Positions 13,074 to 22,282 of a stretch of DNA of 22,390 bases are shown one piece after another. Location of the stretch: positions 1 through 22,390 of the forward strand of contig SKNC01000006.1 in NCBI GenBank assembly GCA_007120745.1. The letters are read 5' to 3'. This DNA comes from Bacillota bacterium (GTDB lineage: Bacteria; Bacillota; Dethiobacteria; SKNC01). The position numbers were made by a program, and so were the translations under genes. Positions within the stretch are counted from its first letter, which is position 1. Each line of letters starts with the position of its first letter. The notes under the pieces were generated by a model. It had not been told where the DNA came from and made no database searches. It saw nothing but the letters and a program-made list of their open reading frames with translations.

Positions 13074-14970
13074 GAGGAGTTTCCTCTTCCTCATCAGTTG
13101 GGTTAGTAACGTCCTCATGAAAATATTGATAGACCTCCTCTGCCGCCTGCCGGTTCATTCCCGAAACGGAGGACAGTTCTTCCAGGGAGGCCTGGCTGAT
13201 TTTTTTTAAACTTCCAAAATGCATCAAAAGATTTTTCTGCCGTTTCTCCCCCACTCCAGGAATCCGGGTCAGAATAGAATTTACCGTGACTTTATCCCGC
13301 AGGAGACGGTGGTAGGTAAGAGCAAAGCGATGGGCTTCATCCCTTATCTTCTGAAAAAGTCTCAGCACCGGCGAGTCAGGGGGCAGCGCCAGGGGAAATT
13401 TTTCTTCCGGAAGGAAAAGGAGCTCTTCTTTTTTTGCCAGGGACACCAGTCGGATGCCCTCTACCTCCAGTTCCTGCAGCGCCTCCCGGGCAGCTTTCAG
13501 CTGTCCCTTCCCACCATCAATGAGCATCAGTTCAGGAAGGGGCAGAAACTTTGCCGTTTCAAGGGTCAGATTTCCCTCCGCCATCTCCCTTTGTTCCCGG
13601 AGGGCTCCTTTCAGTCTTCGGGTGATGGCACAATACAGTGCCAGGTAATCATCGGGGCCCTGCTGTTCCTGTATTTTGAAACGGCGATATGCACCGGGCA
13701 GGGGGACCCCCCCTTCAAAAACCACCATGGAAGCCACAATTTGACTGCCCTGCAGATTTGATACATCAAACCCCTCAATCCGGTATGGAGTTTCCTGCAT
13801 ATTCAACTTTTCCTTTACGTCATTCAGCAGAGCCACCAGGGTTTTTTCCTCCTGCTCTTTTTTCTCTAAAAACAGGGCGGCGTTCTGATTTGCCATGTCC
13901 ACCAGGTCTTTTTTTAACCCCCTTTGGGGACGGCGGATAGAAGCTTTTGCACCCCTCTTCTGAGAAAGCCAGGATTCAAGAATCTCCTTTTCTTCAGCTG
14001 CAGCTGAAACCAAAATTTCCGAAGGTAACCCTGGGGAAGAGCTGTAATACTGCTGAATAAACGCGGTAATCACTTCTTCATCCCTAAGGCCCCTGGTATT
14101 CACCAGAACAAATTGTTCTTTCCCCACAATTTTCCCCTGCCTTACCAGGAATACCTGCATACAGGCTTCACTCTGGCTCCGAGAAAAGCCAATCACATCC
14201 AGGTCCTTCAGTCCGGGGGAAACCACCCTCTGCCGGGAAACCAGGCCGTTCAATGCGTGATATTTATCCCTCAGGGAGGCCGCCTTTTCAAAATTCAGCT
14301 CCTCCGCTGCTTGATGCATCTCCCGCTCCAACCTTCGCAGAAGCTTTTCCTGTCTTCCCTCTAAAAACAGGGTTAAATCCCTTACCATTTTTTCATATTG
14401 TTCCGGGGGAACCTGCCCCTGGCAGGGCGCCAGGCAGTATTTTAAATGAAAGTTCAGGCAGGGCCTTCCCTTTCCCCGGACCCGAAATTTTTCCCGGCAG
14501 CTGCGCAGGGGAATCACTTTCTTGATAATCTTGAGGGTTTCCCGTAAGGAGCCTACATTGGTGTAGGGCCCAAAATATCGGGACCCGTCATTTTCCATTT
14601 TTCGAGTAAGAATCAGCCGGGGATATTCTTCCTTCAGGGTCAGCTTTAAATAGGGATACTGCTTATCATCTTTGAGGCTGGCATTATACCGGGGCTTATA
14701 CTGCTTAATGAGGCTGTTTTCTAGAATTAACGCCTCCACTTCCGAGTCCGTCACAATATAATCCAGGTCCTTTGCATGGCCCATCATGGCTCCTCTTTTG
14801 GGATCCAGGGATTTCCTTTGGAAATATGACCTCACCCGGTTTCGCAGAGAAATTGCTTTCCCCACGTAAATGACTTCCCCTTTTTTATTTTTAAAAATGT
14901 AGACCCCCGGCTGGTCCGGCAGGTTGACAGGCTTATCTTCCAGACTCAATTTGGATCCCCCATTTATCAA
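13054..14970 (-). CDS. uvrC: Excinuclease ABC subunit C
   Basis: UvrC makes both incisions around a DNA lesion held by UvrB. The 638-residue protein shows an N-terminal GIY-YIG nuclease domain (PGVYIFKNKKGEVIYVGKA, about 23-41), the cysteine cluster around CLNFHLKYCLAPC, a UVR domain (EELNFEKAASLRDKY, about 217-231) that binds UvrB, the RNase-H-like 3' domain (GFDVSNLQGSQIVASMVVF and LMLIDGGKGQL), and a C-terminal helix-hairpin-helix pair (RIPGVGEKRQKNLL). The start is uncertain: TTG at 14968-14970 follows GAGG, but TTG at 14947-14949 (giving MSLEDKPVNLPD) also has a G-rich site and fits the family's usual start. It lies 81 bp after uvrA and shares 20 bp with the convergent metalloprotease gene. 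Confidence 0.97.
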   Translation of the reverse strand: MINGGSKLSLEDKPVNLPDQPGVYIFKNKKGEVIYVGKAISLRNRVRSYFQRKSLDPKRGAMMGHAKDLDYIVTDSEVEALILENSLIKQYKPRYNASLKDDKQYPYLKLTLKEEYPRLILTRKMENDGSRYFGPYTNVGSLRETLKIIKKVIPLRSCREKFRVRGKGRPCLNFHLKYCLAPCQGQVPPEQYEKMVRDLTLFLEGRQEKLLRRLEREMHQAAEELNFEKAASLRDKYHALNGLVSRQRVVSPGLKDLDVIGFSRSQSEACMQVFLVRQGKIVGKEQFVLVNTRGLRDEEVITAFIQQYYSSSPGLPSEILVSAAAEEKEILESWLSQKRGAKASIRRPQRGLKKDLVDMANQNAALFLEKKEQEEKTLVALLNDVKEKLNMQETPYRIEGFDVSNLQGSQIVASMVVFEGGVPLPGAYRRFKIQEQQGPDDYLALYCAITRRLKGALREQREMAEGNLTLETAKFLPLPELMLIDGGKGQLKAAREALQELEVEGIRLVSLAKKEELLFLPEEKFPLALPPDSPVLRLFQKIRDEAHRFALTYHRLLRDKVTVNSILTRIPGVGEKRQKNLLMHFGSLKKISQASLEELSSVSGMNRQAAEEVYQYFHEDVTNPTDEEEETPLNGNSN

Positions 14971-15051
14971 AAAATCCTCGTGCCCTGGTGTTAATGCTGC
15001 TCTTTTTTGAATTGATAGGAACTGTTTTTTGCTGCACCGGAAAAAGTAAAT

Positions 15052-17907
15052 TTATTGAAGAGAGACCGCCCGGTCTTCTTTATGGCCCGGTGAAAGCACC
15101 CTCTTTAGAAACTGCCCGGTGTATGACTCCGGTTCCCGGGTTACCTCTTCAGGAGTCCCACAGGCTATGATCTCTCCTCCCTGGTCTCCCCCTTCGGGCC
15201 CCAGGTCAAGAACATAATCCGATGATTTGATAACTTCCATGTTATGTTCAATGACCAGCACCGTATCGCCGGCGTCCACAAGGCGATTCAATATTTTCAG
15301 CAGTTTTTTAATGTCATCAATATGCAGTCCGGTGGTAGGTTCATCGAGAATATAAAGGGTTTTTCCATTGCTGCGGCGGCTCAACTCCGTGGCCAGTTTT
15401 ACCCGTTGGGCTTCTCCCCCGGACAGGGTGGTGGCCGGCTGACCCAGCTTCATATATCCCAGACCCACATCATACAGGACCTGCAGCTTTCTTTTAATTT
15501 TAGGAATGGCCTGGAAGAATTCCAGGGCTTCCGCCACGGTCATATCCAGCACCTGAGCAATGTTTTTCCCCTTGTAGTTTACTTCCAGGGTTTCTCTATT
15601 GTACCTCTTTCCCTTACATACTTCACAAGGCACATAAACATCCGGCAGGAAATGCATCTCAATTTTTATAATTCCATCCCCTTTACAGGACTCGCACCGC
15701 CCGCCCCGGAGGTTGAAGCTGAACCTTCCCTGGCTGTATCCCCGAACTTTTGAATCAGGCACCTGGGAAAACAGCTCTCGAATCCCGGTGAAGGCTCCGG
15801 TATATGTGGCGGGATTAGAGCGGGGTGTCCGGCCGATGGGCGATTGGTCAATCTCAATGACTTTATCCAAATGCTCTGTTCCTGCTATTCCTTCATGTCT
15901 GCCCGGCTTGTTTTTGGCCCGATGCAGTTCCTGGGCCAGTTTTTTATACAAAATTTCATTAACCAGTGTGCTTTTTCCCGACCCCGAAACACCGGTAACG
16001 CAGATGAAAACCCCCAGAGGAATTTTTGCCTCCAGGTTTTTGAGATTATGCTCTCGGGCCCCCTGGATATGCAGCCACTTGTCCCCGGTTTCTCTGCGCC
16101 GGGAGGGCACGCTGATGTTTTTCCGGCCCGAGAGGTACTGGCCGGTAACAGAACGGGCATTCTTCTCAACCTCTTCCACTGTTCCTGCGGCTACCACTTC
16201 TCCCCCCCGGTCCCCGGCTCCCGGGCCTATGTCCACAACAAAATCGGCATTCCGAATGGTTTCTTCGTCGTGTTCCACCACAATCAAGGTATTCCCCAGG
16301 TCTCTCAAGTTTTCCAGCGTATTCAATAATCTCAGGTTATCCCGCTGGTGAAGACCGATGCTGGGTTCATCCAGAATGTACAAGACTCCCGTAAGGCCTG
16401 ACCCAATCTGGGTTGCCAGGCGGATCCTCTGGGCCTCTCCCCCGGATAATGTCCCCGCGGTACGGTCCAGGCTCAGGTAGTTCAGGCCCACATTGGTTAA
16501 AAACCGCAGCCTTTCCCTAATTTCCTTTAATATAAGCCGGGCAATCATTTTTTCTTTTTCCGTCAGGGCCAGACCGTCAAAGAACTCCAGGCATTGGCTG
16601 ACGCTCATGGAGGTGACCTGGGAAATATTTTTATCCCCTACCAGCACCGCCAGGGTTTCTTTCTTCAGACGGGTACCCTCACATTCCGGACAGGGACGGC
16701 TGCTCATGTACCGGGTGACTTCCTCCCGGGCATACTCCGAGGTGCTCTCCCGGTAGCGGCGCTCCAGGTAGGGAATAATCCCTGGAAACACGGAGTGATA
16801 GTGGCGAAGCTTTCCTGAAGTACTGGTATATGAAAAGTTGATTCTTTCTTTCCCTGATCCCTCCAGCAGCAGCTGGACATCTTCGGGCTCCAGGTCTTTT
16901 GCCGGAAGATCGGGGTCTATATGGTAGTGTTCGCACACTGACTCCAAAAGCTGCTGGTAATACGTGTTATGTTTGGTACGATACCAGGGGTTAATGGCCC
17001 CCTCCCGGATGGATAAATTTTTATTTATCACCAGATCCGGATCCACTTCCAACTGGAATCCCAGGCCGCTGCAGCGGAGACAGGCACCGTAAGGACTGTT
17101 GAAGGAAAACATCCGGGGCGTCAGTTCTTCAAAACTAAACCCGCAGACCGGGCAGGCAAAATTCTGGCTGAAAATCTGATCCTTTCCCTCCAGCACATGC
17201 ACAACCACCAGCCCTCCTGACAGGTTTAAAGCAGTCTCTAATGAATCCGCCAGCCTCCTTTGGATTCCTTCCTTTACGATGAGGCGGTCAACCACTACCT
17301 CAATGGTATGTTTTTTATTTTTGTCCAGGAGAATCTCCTCCTGAAGGTCTCTGATTTCTCCGTCTACCCTGGCTCTAACATACCCCTCTTTACGAATATC
17401 GTTAAACGTTTTCTGGTATTCGCCTTTTCTTCCCCGGACCAGGGGTGCTAAAATCTGTATTTTTGAATCCGGTGGGTAGGATAATATTCGATCCACCATC
17501 TGCTCAATGCTCTGCTGGGTGATGGGGTCACCGCAGTTAGGACAGTGAGGTCTTCCTACCCGGGCAAAGAGCAGCCGCAGGTAGTCATAAATTTCCGTTA
17601 TGGTTCCCACAGTGGAACGGGGGTTTTTGCTTCCTGCCTTCTGGTCGATAGAAATGGCCGGAGATAACCCCTCAATATAATCCACGTCCGGTTTATCCAT
17701 CTGTCCTAAAAATTGCCGGGCATAGGCGGAAAGAGACTCCACGTACCTCCTCTGCCCCTCGGCATAAATGGTGTCAAAGGCCAGGGATGATTTCCCCGAC
17801 CCGCTCAAACCCGTTATTACTACCAGGCTGTTTTTCGGAATCTCAGCATCTATATTTTTCAGGTTGTGTTCTCTGGCACCCCTGATTATGACATAATCTC
17901 TGCTCAT
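15052..17907 (-). CDS. uvrA: Excinuclease ABC subunit A
   Basis: UvrA is the dimeric damage-sensing ATPase that loads UvrB during nucleotide excision repair. The 951-residue protein has the family length. It contains two ABC ATPase modules: Walker A GLSGSGKS at 33-40 and GVSGSGKST in the second half, signatures TLSGGEAQRIRLA and TLSGGEAQRVKLA, and Walker B regions LYILDEPSIGLH and LYILDEPTTGLH. Zinc-binding modules appear at CPNC, CPVC...CLRC and CESC...CEVC. The start ATG overlaps the uvrB stop as ATGA (17904-17907), with its ribosome binding site GGAGGGGAG inside the end of uvrB, so translation is likely coupled. Confidence 0.99.
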   Translation of the reverse strand: MSRDYVIIRGAREHNLKNIDAEIPKNSLVVITGLSGSGKSSLAFDTIYAEGQRRYVESLSAYARQFLGQMDKPDVDYIEGLSPAISIDQKAGSKNPRSTVGTITEIYDYLRLLFARVGRPHCPNCGDPITQQSIEQMVDRILSYPPDSKIQILAPLVRGRKGEYQKTFNDIRKEGYVRARVDGEIRDLQEEILLDKNKKHTIEVVVDRLIVKEGIQRRLADSLETALNLSGGLVVVHVLEGKDQIFSQNFACPVCGFSFEELTPRMFSFNSPYGACLRCSGLGFQLEVDPDLVINKNLSIREGAINPWYRTKHNTYYQQLLESVCEHYHIDPDLPAKDLEPEDVQLLLEGSGKERINFSYTSTSGKLRHYHSVFPGIIPYLERRYRESTSEYAREEVTRYMSSRPCPECEGTRLKKETLAVLVGDKNISQVTSMSVSQCLEFFDGLALTEKEKMIARLILKEIRERLRFLTNVGLNYLSLDRTAGTLSGGEAQRIRLATQIGSGLTGVLYILDEPSIGLHQRDNLRLLNTLENLRDLGNTLIVVEHDEETIRNADFVVDIGPGAGDRGGEVVAAGTVEEVEKNARSVTGQYLSGRKNISVPSRRRETGDKWLHIQGAREHNLKNLEAKIPLGVFICVTGVSGSGKSTLVNEILYKKLAQELHRAKNKPGRHEGIAGTEHLDKVIEIDQSPIGRTPRSNPATYTGAFTGIRELFSQVPDSKVRGYSQGRFSFNLRGGRCESCKGDGIIKIEMHFLPDVYVPCEVCKGKRYNRETLEVNYKGKNIAQVLDMTVAEALEFFQAIPKIKRKLQVLYDVGLGYMKLGQPATTLSGGEAQRVKLATELSRRSNGKTLYILDEPTTGLHIDDIKKLLKILNRLVDAGDTVLVIEHNMEVIKSSDYVLDLGPEGGDQGGEIIACGTPEEVTREPESYTGQFLKRVLSPGHKEDRAVSLQ

Positions 17908-19892
17908 TTTCTCCCCTCCTGGCTGGAGCTTTTCAGTTCAAACAGGATATCCCTGATTTCTGCTGCTTTCTCAAATCTCAGTTCTTTAGCCGCCTGCTTC
18001 ATCTCTTTCTCCAGGTTATCCATAAGCTTCTTTTTTTCCTTCCGGGACATCCTGGTAAATTCTTTTTGAGTAAGATATTCAGAAGCCTCTTCCGCCACCC
18101 GGGTGGCTTCAATTACATTCCTGACCGCCTTCTTAATGGTTTCCGGGGTAATTCCATGCTTTTGGTTAAACTCAATCTGCAGCCTCCTTCTGCGGCTGGT
18201 TTCCTCCACGGCTTTTTTCATGGACCGGGTGATAATATCTCCGTACATAATGACCTTCCCATGAATATTCCGGGCTGCCCGTCCAATGGTCTGAATCAGG
18301 GAGCGATCGGACCTCAAAAAGCCCTCTTTGTCCGCATCCAGAATGGCTACCAGGGATACCTCGGGCAGGTCCAGCCCCTCCCGGAGCAGATTTATTCCCA
18401 CCAGCACATCAAATTCCCCCAGCCTCAGGTCCCGGATAATTTCCATCCTTTCCAGGGTAGTTATTTCAGAGTGCAGGTATCGGACTTTCACTCCCCTTTC
18501 CCTGAAATATCCGGTCAGGTCTTCGGCCATTTTTTTGGTCAGGGTAGTAATCAAAACCCTCTCCCCGGCTTCAGCCCGCCTGCCAATTTCACCGTACAGA
18601 TCTTCAATCTGCCCCTCTACGGGACGTATCTCTATTTCCGGGTCTACCAGGCCCGTGGGGCGGATAATTTGTTCTACCACCTGGCGGCTGTGCTCTAATT
18701 CATAAGGGCCCGGTGTGGCTGAGGTGTATACCACCTGGTGAGTCATCTTTTCAAATTCATCAAAACGCAGTGGACGGTTGTCCATGGCGGAAGGCAGCCG
18801 GAACCCGTGATCCACCAGCGTCTGTTTTCGGGACCTGTCCCCCTGATACATTCCCCCAATTTGAGGAACGGTAACATGGGATTCGTCAATAATCATCAGA
18901 TAGTCTTTGGGGAAAAAGTCCAGCAGGGTATAGGGCCTGCTGCTCGCCGGTCTTCCCGTAAGGTGCCGGGAATAGTTTTCAATTCCCGAGCAAAACCCGA
19001 TTTCCCTCAACATTTCCAGATCATAGCGGGTCCGCTGTTCCAGCCTCTGGGCCTCCAGAAGCCTGCTGTTGCGATGCAGCTCCTGCAATCGGGATTCCAG
19101 CTCCTCTTCTATGGCAAGGATGGCCTTCTCCAGTTTGGGTCGGGAGGTAACATAATGAGAAGCAGGGAAAACAGCAGCGTGCTGGCGGTCTCCCAGAATT
19201 TCTCCCGTAACCACATCAATTTCTCGAATCCTTTCAATTTCATCCCCAAACATCTCTATCCGAAGGGCTTTTTCCGTATATGAAGCGGGATAAATCTCCA
19301 GGATATCCCCCCTGACTCGGAAAGTCCCCCGGGAAAATTTTATATCGTTGCGGGCATACTGCATGCTTACCAGTTTTCTTAATATCTCATCCCTCTCCCG
19401 GTTCATTCCTATCCGGAAAGACAGGACCTGTTCCCGGTATTCTTCGGGAGAACCCAGCCCGTAGATACAGGAAACGCTGGCCACGATGATAACATCCCGC
19501 CGTTCCAGCAGGGAACTGGTAGCCGAGTGCCTCAGCTTATCAATCTCATCGTTCATGGAAGCATCCTTTTCAATATAGGTGTCTGAAGAGGGAATATATG
19601 CCTCCGGCTGGTAGTAGTCGTAATAGCTTACGAAGTATTCTACCGCATTTTCCGGGAAAAATTCTTTGAATTCACTGCAAAGCTGAGCCGCCAGAGTCTT
19701 ATTTGGGGCCATGACCAGGGCAGGTTTCTGAATTTCATGAATCACGTGAGCCATGGTAAAGGTTTTCCCAGAACCGGTAACCCCCAAAAGAGTCTGGTGG
19801 TTAAGCCCGGATTCTACACCCTTACATATCTCTTTGATAGCCCGGGGCTGGTCTCCCCGGGGAATATACTCTGACACCAGTTTAAATTCCAT
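17904..19892 (-). CDS. uvrB: Excinuclease ABC subunit B
   Basis: UvrB is the helicase-fold damage-verification subunit handed to DNA by UvrA, then bound by UvrC. From ATG at 19890-19892 it has 662 residues. Walker A is GVTGSGKT near residue 40, the beta-hairpin that inserts into the duplex is seen around YYDYYQPEAYIPSSDTYIEK, DEAD-like motif II is IDESH, motif VI is QTIGRAARN, and a C-terminal UVR domain (AAKELRFEKAAEIRDILFEL) contacts UvrC. The ATG is seven bases after GAGGTG; a TTG two codons upstream is less well placed. It is first in uvrB-uvrA-uvrC, and I see no canonical LexA box (CGAAC-N4-GTTCG type) in front. Confidence 0.99.
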   Translation of the reverse strand: MEFKLVSEYIPRGDQPRAIKEICKGVESGLNHQTLLGVTGSGKTFTMAHVIHEIQKPALVMAPNKTLAAQLCSEFKEFFPENAVEYFVSYYDYYQPEAYIPSSDTYIEKDASMNDEIDKLRHSATSSLLERRDVIIVASVSCIYGLGSPEEYREQVLSFRIGMNRERDEILRKLVSMQYARNDIKFSRGTFRVRGDILEIYPASYTEKALRIEMFGDEIERIREIDVVTGEILGDRQHAAVFPASHYVTSRPKLEKAILAIEEELESRLQELHRNSRLLEAQRLEQRTRYDLEMLREIGFCSGIENYSRHLTGRPASSRPYTLLDFFPKDYLMIIDESHVTVPQIGGMYQGDRSRKQTLVDHGFRLPSAMDNRPLRFDEFEKMTHQVVYTSATPGPYELEHSRQVVEQIIRPTGLVDPEIEIRPVEGQIEDLYGEIGRRAEAGERVLITTLTKKMAEDLTGYFRERGVKVRYLHSEITTLERMEIIRDLRLGEFDVLVGINLLREGLDLPEVSLVAILDADKEGFLRSDRSLIQTIGRAARNIHGKVIMYGDIITRSMKKAVEETSRRRRLQIEFNQKHGITPETIKKAVRNVIEATRVAEEASEYLTQKEFTRMSRKEKKKLMDNLEKEMKQAAKELRFEKAAEIRDILFELKSSSQEGRK

Positions 19893-19940
19893 GAACAAAC
19901 ACCTCTACAAAGATTCTACATTTTAAACTTTCTATCTCTC

Positions 19941-19949
19941 ATTATAACA
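19941..19949 (-). promoter_or_regulatory. Extended -10 promoter for uvrB (proximal)
   Basis: The minus strand reads TGTTATAAT, a perfect extended -10 (TGnTATAAT), about 50 bp before the uvrB start. The -35 region is poor, which is tolerated in extended -10 promoters. The leader would be about 40 bases. Confidence 0.55.
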
Positions 19950-20010
19950 AAAAAATTACCGGTCCAATAGCTGTGCCGGGCTTGTTAATATTTCTTATTA
20001 TTTGATATCA

Positions 20011-20039
20011 ATTATATCATAAGCTGAAGATAACAACAA
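20011..20039 (-). promoter_or_regulatory. Distal promoter for uvrB
   Basis: TTGTTG (20034-20039) and TATAAT (20011-20016) are spaced by 17 bases on the minus strand. The palindrome TTGATATCAA (20002-20011) overlaps the end of the -10 and lies over the likely start, a position suited to a repressor site. Confidence 0.5.
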
Positions 20040-20190
20040 AAAAGTGTCAAACCCTACAGTCATTTTACACTAATCACAAAAAATTAGTATCATCGCAATT
20101 ATAAATATCATCATAATGGAATTTTCCCTTTTTATATCCCGATACACAAAAAGGTGAACAAAGAGCCTTCCCTTGACCCGCCAGGCACTC

Positions 20191-20239
20191 CGAAAAAACA
20201 AGGGGAAAGGCTGCCGGGTGAAACCCGGCAGCCTTTCCC
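20191..20239 (-). terminator. Strong intrinsic terminator of the MFS transporter gene
   Basis: GGGAAAGGCTGCCGGGT (20203-20219) and its exact complement (20223-20239) form a 17-bp perfect stem with a three-base loop. On the minus strand it is followed by CCTTGTTTTTTC, giving a U-tract. It lies about 90 bp after the transporter stop and separates it from uvrB. Confidence 0.9.
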
Positions 20240-20330
20240 TTCACGCTTAACCTGTATCATTATATTGATGTAATAGAGGGCCAATGTCTTACTACTTCAG
20301 GCTTGCTCTTTTCACATTTTTTGTAACGCT

Positions 20331-21602
20331 TTAAGAAGAAGCTGTTGCCTGCTCCTCCTCATGGATATCCGTAGGAGCCTTCATGGTAATGGAAAGGATA
20401 ATACCAATCACGCTGAGGACAGCAGAAATGGTATACGCCACGGCAAAGGTTCCGGTGGAGTCACGAACAATTCCTCCAACCAGCGGGCCAAAAACGCCGC
20501 CGCCGCCCCAGGCGGTAAATACCAGACCGTAGTTAACTCCCAGATTTTTAACACCGAAGTAGTTGGCGGTAATCGCCGGGAAGATGGTAAGCATTCCTCC
20601 GAAGGCGAAGGCAACCAGAGCAGTAGCAATAAAGAGGGGTGCTGCGGTTACAAAGGTGTTGAATAAAGCAAACACCACAACCTGAAGGACGAACATGGCC
20701 AACAGGGTATTTCTGAAGCCAATCTTGTCGGCAATGATACCGCAGCCAATCCGGCCGGCCCAGTTAAATACTGCATACAGGGATATCAACCAGAAAGCCA
20801 GGTCATCGGTAAGGGCTGCCTGCTCAATACCAATCCTGCGGAGCTGACCGATAATCAGGAGGCCGGCAAAGGTTCCGATACAGAACATGGCCCATAAGCC
20901 GTAAAACTGCGGGGTTTTCATCATCTGCCTGTAATCCCAGTCCACCACAATCCCCTTGGCCTTGGCGGCAAACTTGGACGCCAGGTGTGCGGGAGGAGGC
21001 TCCGGCACATAGCCTGCGGGCGGGTTGGCAATAAGCTGGGCCAGCAGAACAATGATAATACCGTAAGCGATACCCAAAATAATGAATGTGTTTTCAAGAC
21101 CAAACTCTGCTAAAAGGTACCTGGAAAGGGGCGCCACATACACCCCGGCCAAACCAAAACCACTAACCACGATACCGGAAATCAGACCCCTCTTGTGAGG
21201 GCCAAACCACTTCACCGCTGCCGGGGTAGGAGCCGCATAACCAAAGCCCATGGCCAAACCAAAAATTATACCGAAAGAAATCGACAGTCCCACGGGAGTT
21301 ACCAAAAAGCCGGACAGAACCATACCCACAAGGGCCAGCACACCGGCCGCCATAATAACGGTTCTGGGGCCAATCCTATCCTGGAGACGGCCGCCGGGAA
21401 CCATAGAAACTGCAAAAATAAAACAAGCAATCATGTAAGGGATCTGTGACTGGGTTGCCGTCCATTGATAGACATCCCCCGGATCAACCAGAACTCCCTG
21501 AAAAGCTCCCCAGGAATAGAGTACCCCCAGGCAGAGGTTAACACCCATACCTGCAAGGGCTACAGTCATTCCCCGGTTACCTGCACTTTGAGCTGTAGAC
21601 AT
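20331..21602 (-). CDS. MFS transporter, OFA (oxalate/formate antiporter-like) family
   Basis: This is a cytoplasmic membrane secondary transporter of 423 residues with the 12 hydrophobic segments expected for the major facilitator superfamily. The OFA pattern is visible in GMGVNLCLGVLYSWGAF in the first segment, MVPGGRLQDRIGPR in the loop after the second, and GFGYAAPTPAAVKWFGPHKR before the fifth; a second-half loop motif GRIGCGIIADKIGFRN and AFAFGGMLTIFPAITANYFG also fit. OFA members carry oxalate, formate or other small monocarboxylates; the substrate cannot be read here, and no oxalate or formate genes are beside it. The ATG has AAGGAGTG upstream. It has its own strong terminator and a long 5' leader. 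Confidence 0.88.
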   Translation of the reverse strand: MSTAQSAGNRGMTVALAGMGVNLCLGVLYSWGAFQGVLVDPGDVYQWTATQSQIPYMIACFIFAVSMVPGGRLQDRIGPRTVIMAAGVLALVGMVLSGFLVTPVGLSISFGIIFGLAMGFGYAAPTPAAVKWFGPHKRGLISGIVVSGFGLAGVYVAPLSRYLLAEFGLENTFIILGIAYGIIIVLLAQLIANPPAGYVPEPPPAHLASKFAAKAKGIVVDWDYRQMMKTPQFYGLWAMFCIGTFAGLLIIGQLRRIGIEQAALTDDLAFWLISLYAVFNWAGRIGCGIIADKIGFRNTLLAMFVLQVVVFALFNTFVTAAPLFIATALVAFAFGGMLTIFPAITANYFGVKNLGVNYGLVFTAWGGGGVFGPLVGGIVRDSTGTFAVAYTISAVLSVIGIILSITMKAPTDIHEEEQATASS

Positions 21603-21831
21603 AATTTCACTCCTTCTTTAATAAATTGAGGTTATAAAAACCTTTAATAAGTCAAAAACATTAAGTTTAAACAACTGTTGATATGCGCTTTCACTTACTG
21701 ATATAAAAGATTCAAACTACAAGTAAAACAAACTGATAATGCCTGAAACTACTTCTTCCGATCTTCTCCGCTAACACCTCCCTGCCATCTGCTGAATCTT
21801 TCAACAAATTTGTTTCCTTTATAAAAGTTTT

Positions 21832-21860
21832 TTGATATTTGCACAGCCAGAGGCTCTAAT
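21832..21860 (+). promoter_or_regulatory. Possible plus-strand promoter antisense to the MFS leader
   Basis: TTGATA (21832-21837) and TCTAAT (21855-21860) are spaced by 17 bases. Transcription would start near 21867 and run opposite to the transporter leader through a hairpin at about 21899-21922. No clear product follows. Confidence 0.35.
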
Positions 21861-21973
21861 TAACTTTAAAAAGGATATTTAGTCAGAGATTATTCTGTGG
21901 AGTGATCCCCTTTATCACCTCCTTGTTGGTGGTATTTATGCCTTCACTCTATCCATCTCTGGAGAGAGAACAT

Positions 21974-22011
21974 AGAAGAAAAATGGGGAAAAAGCAATTC
22001 AAGCCTTCCCC
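21974..22011 (-). terminator. Terminator-like hairpin in the MFS leader (possible attenuator)
   Basis: On the minus strand GGGGAA and TTCCCC (with an inner GC/GC pairing) close a hairpin, followed directly by ATTTTTCTTC. It lies about 240-270 bases after the predicted start at the 22254-22282 promoter and about 370 bases before the transporter. Just upstream in the transcript, CTCCCC (at about 22025-22030) can pair with the GGGG of the terminator's left arm, which would prevent the hairpin. Confidence 0.5.
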
Positions 22012-22253
22012 AAAAAACATATGGAGGGGAGAAAAACTTCTTAAACAAACCCTTTGGTGTATTTTTTCAATTTTCTGAAACTTTATTTTATTCGGGAAAT
22101 TCCAGTGAAAAAATCAAAAATTTTTGTTCTCTAATTTTTATTACACAACCGGAGATTTTATTCCTCAACCCGTCTGCTGGTTTTTTTAAGATAATAGAAA
22201 AATATGTCCAGAATTCCTTTAAAGTTCTAAATTTTCAGAATATTCTTTTCATC

Positions 22254-22282
22254 ATTATATTCCAATTTAAAAAATTATGCAA
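22254..22282 (-). promoter_or_regulatory. Strong sigma-A promoter pointing at the MFS gene
   Basis: TTGCAT (22277-22282) and TATAAT (22254-22259) are separated by exactly 17 bases on the minus strand, and the surroundings are AT-rich. Transcription would start near 22247, giving the transporter a leader of about 645 bases, or a separate short RNA ending at the hairpin near 21975. Confidence 0.65.

Larger units (their letters stand above)
19893..20190. other. Intergenic region upstream of uvrB
   Basis: No gene is seen between uvrB and the transporter terminator. The stretch is AT-rich and carries two predicted promoters for uvrB (19941-19949 and 20011-20039) and a palindrome TTGATATCAA (20002-20011) directly downstream of the distal -10. 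The remainder, about 20040-20190, shows nothing recognisable. Confidence 0.5.

Noticed and set aside
13219..13761. Long plus-strand frame inside uvrC (180 codons)
   Set aside because: A shadow frame opposite a clearly conserved uvrC; similar frames opposite uvrA, uvrB, pgk and eno were dropped for the same reason.
15713..16351. 212-codon plus-strand frame opposite uvrA
   Set aside because: It covers conserved ATPase motifs of uvrA on the other strand and shows no domain of its own.
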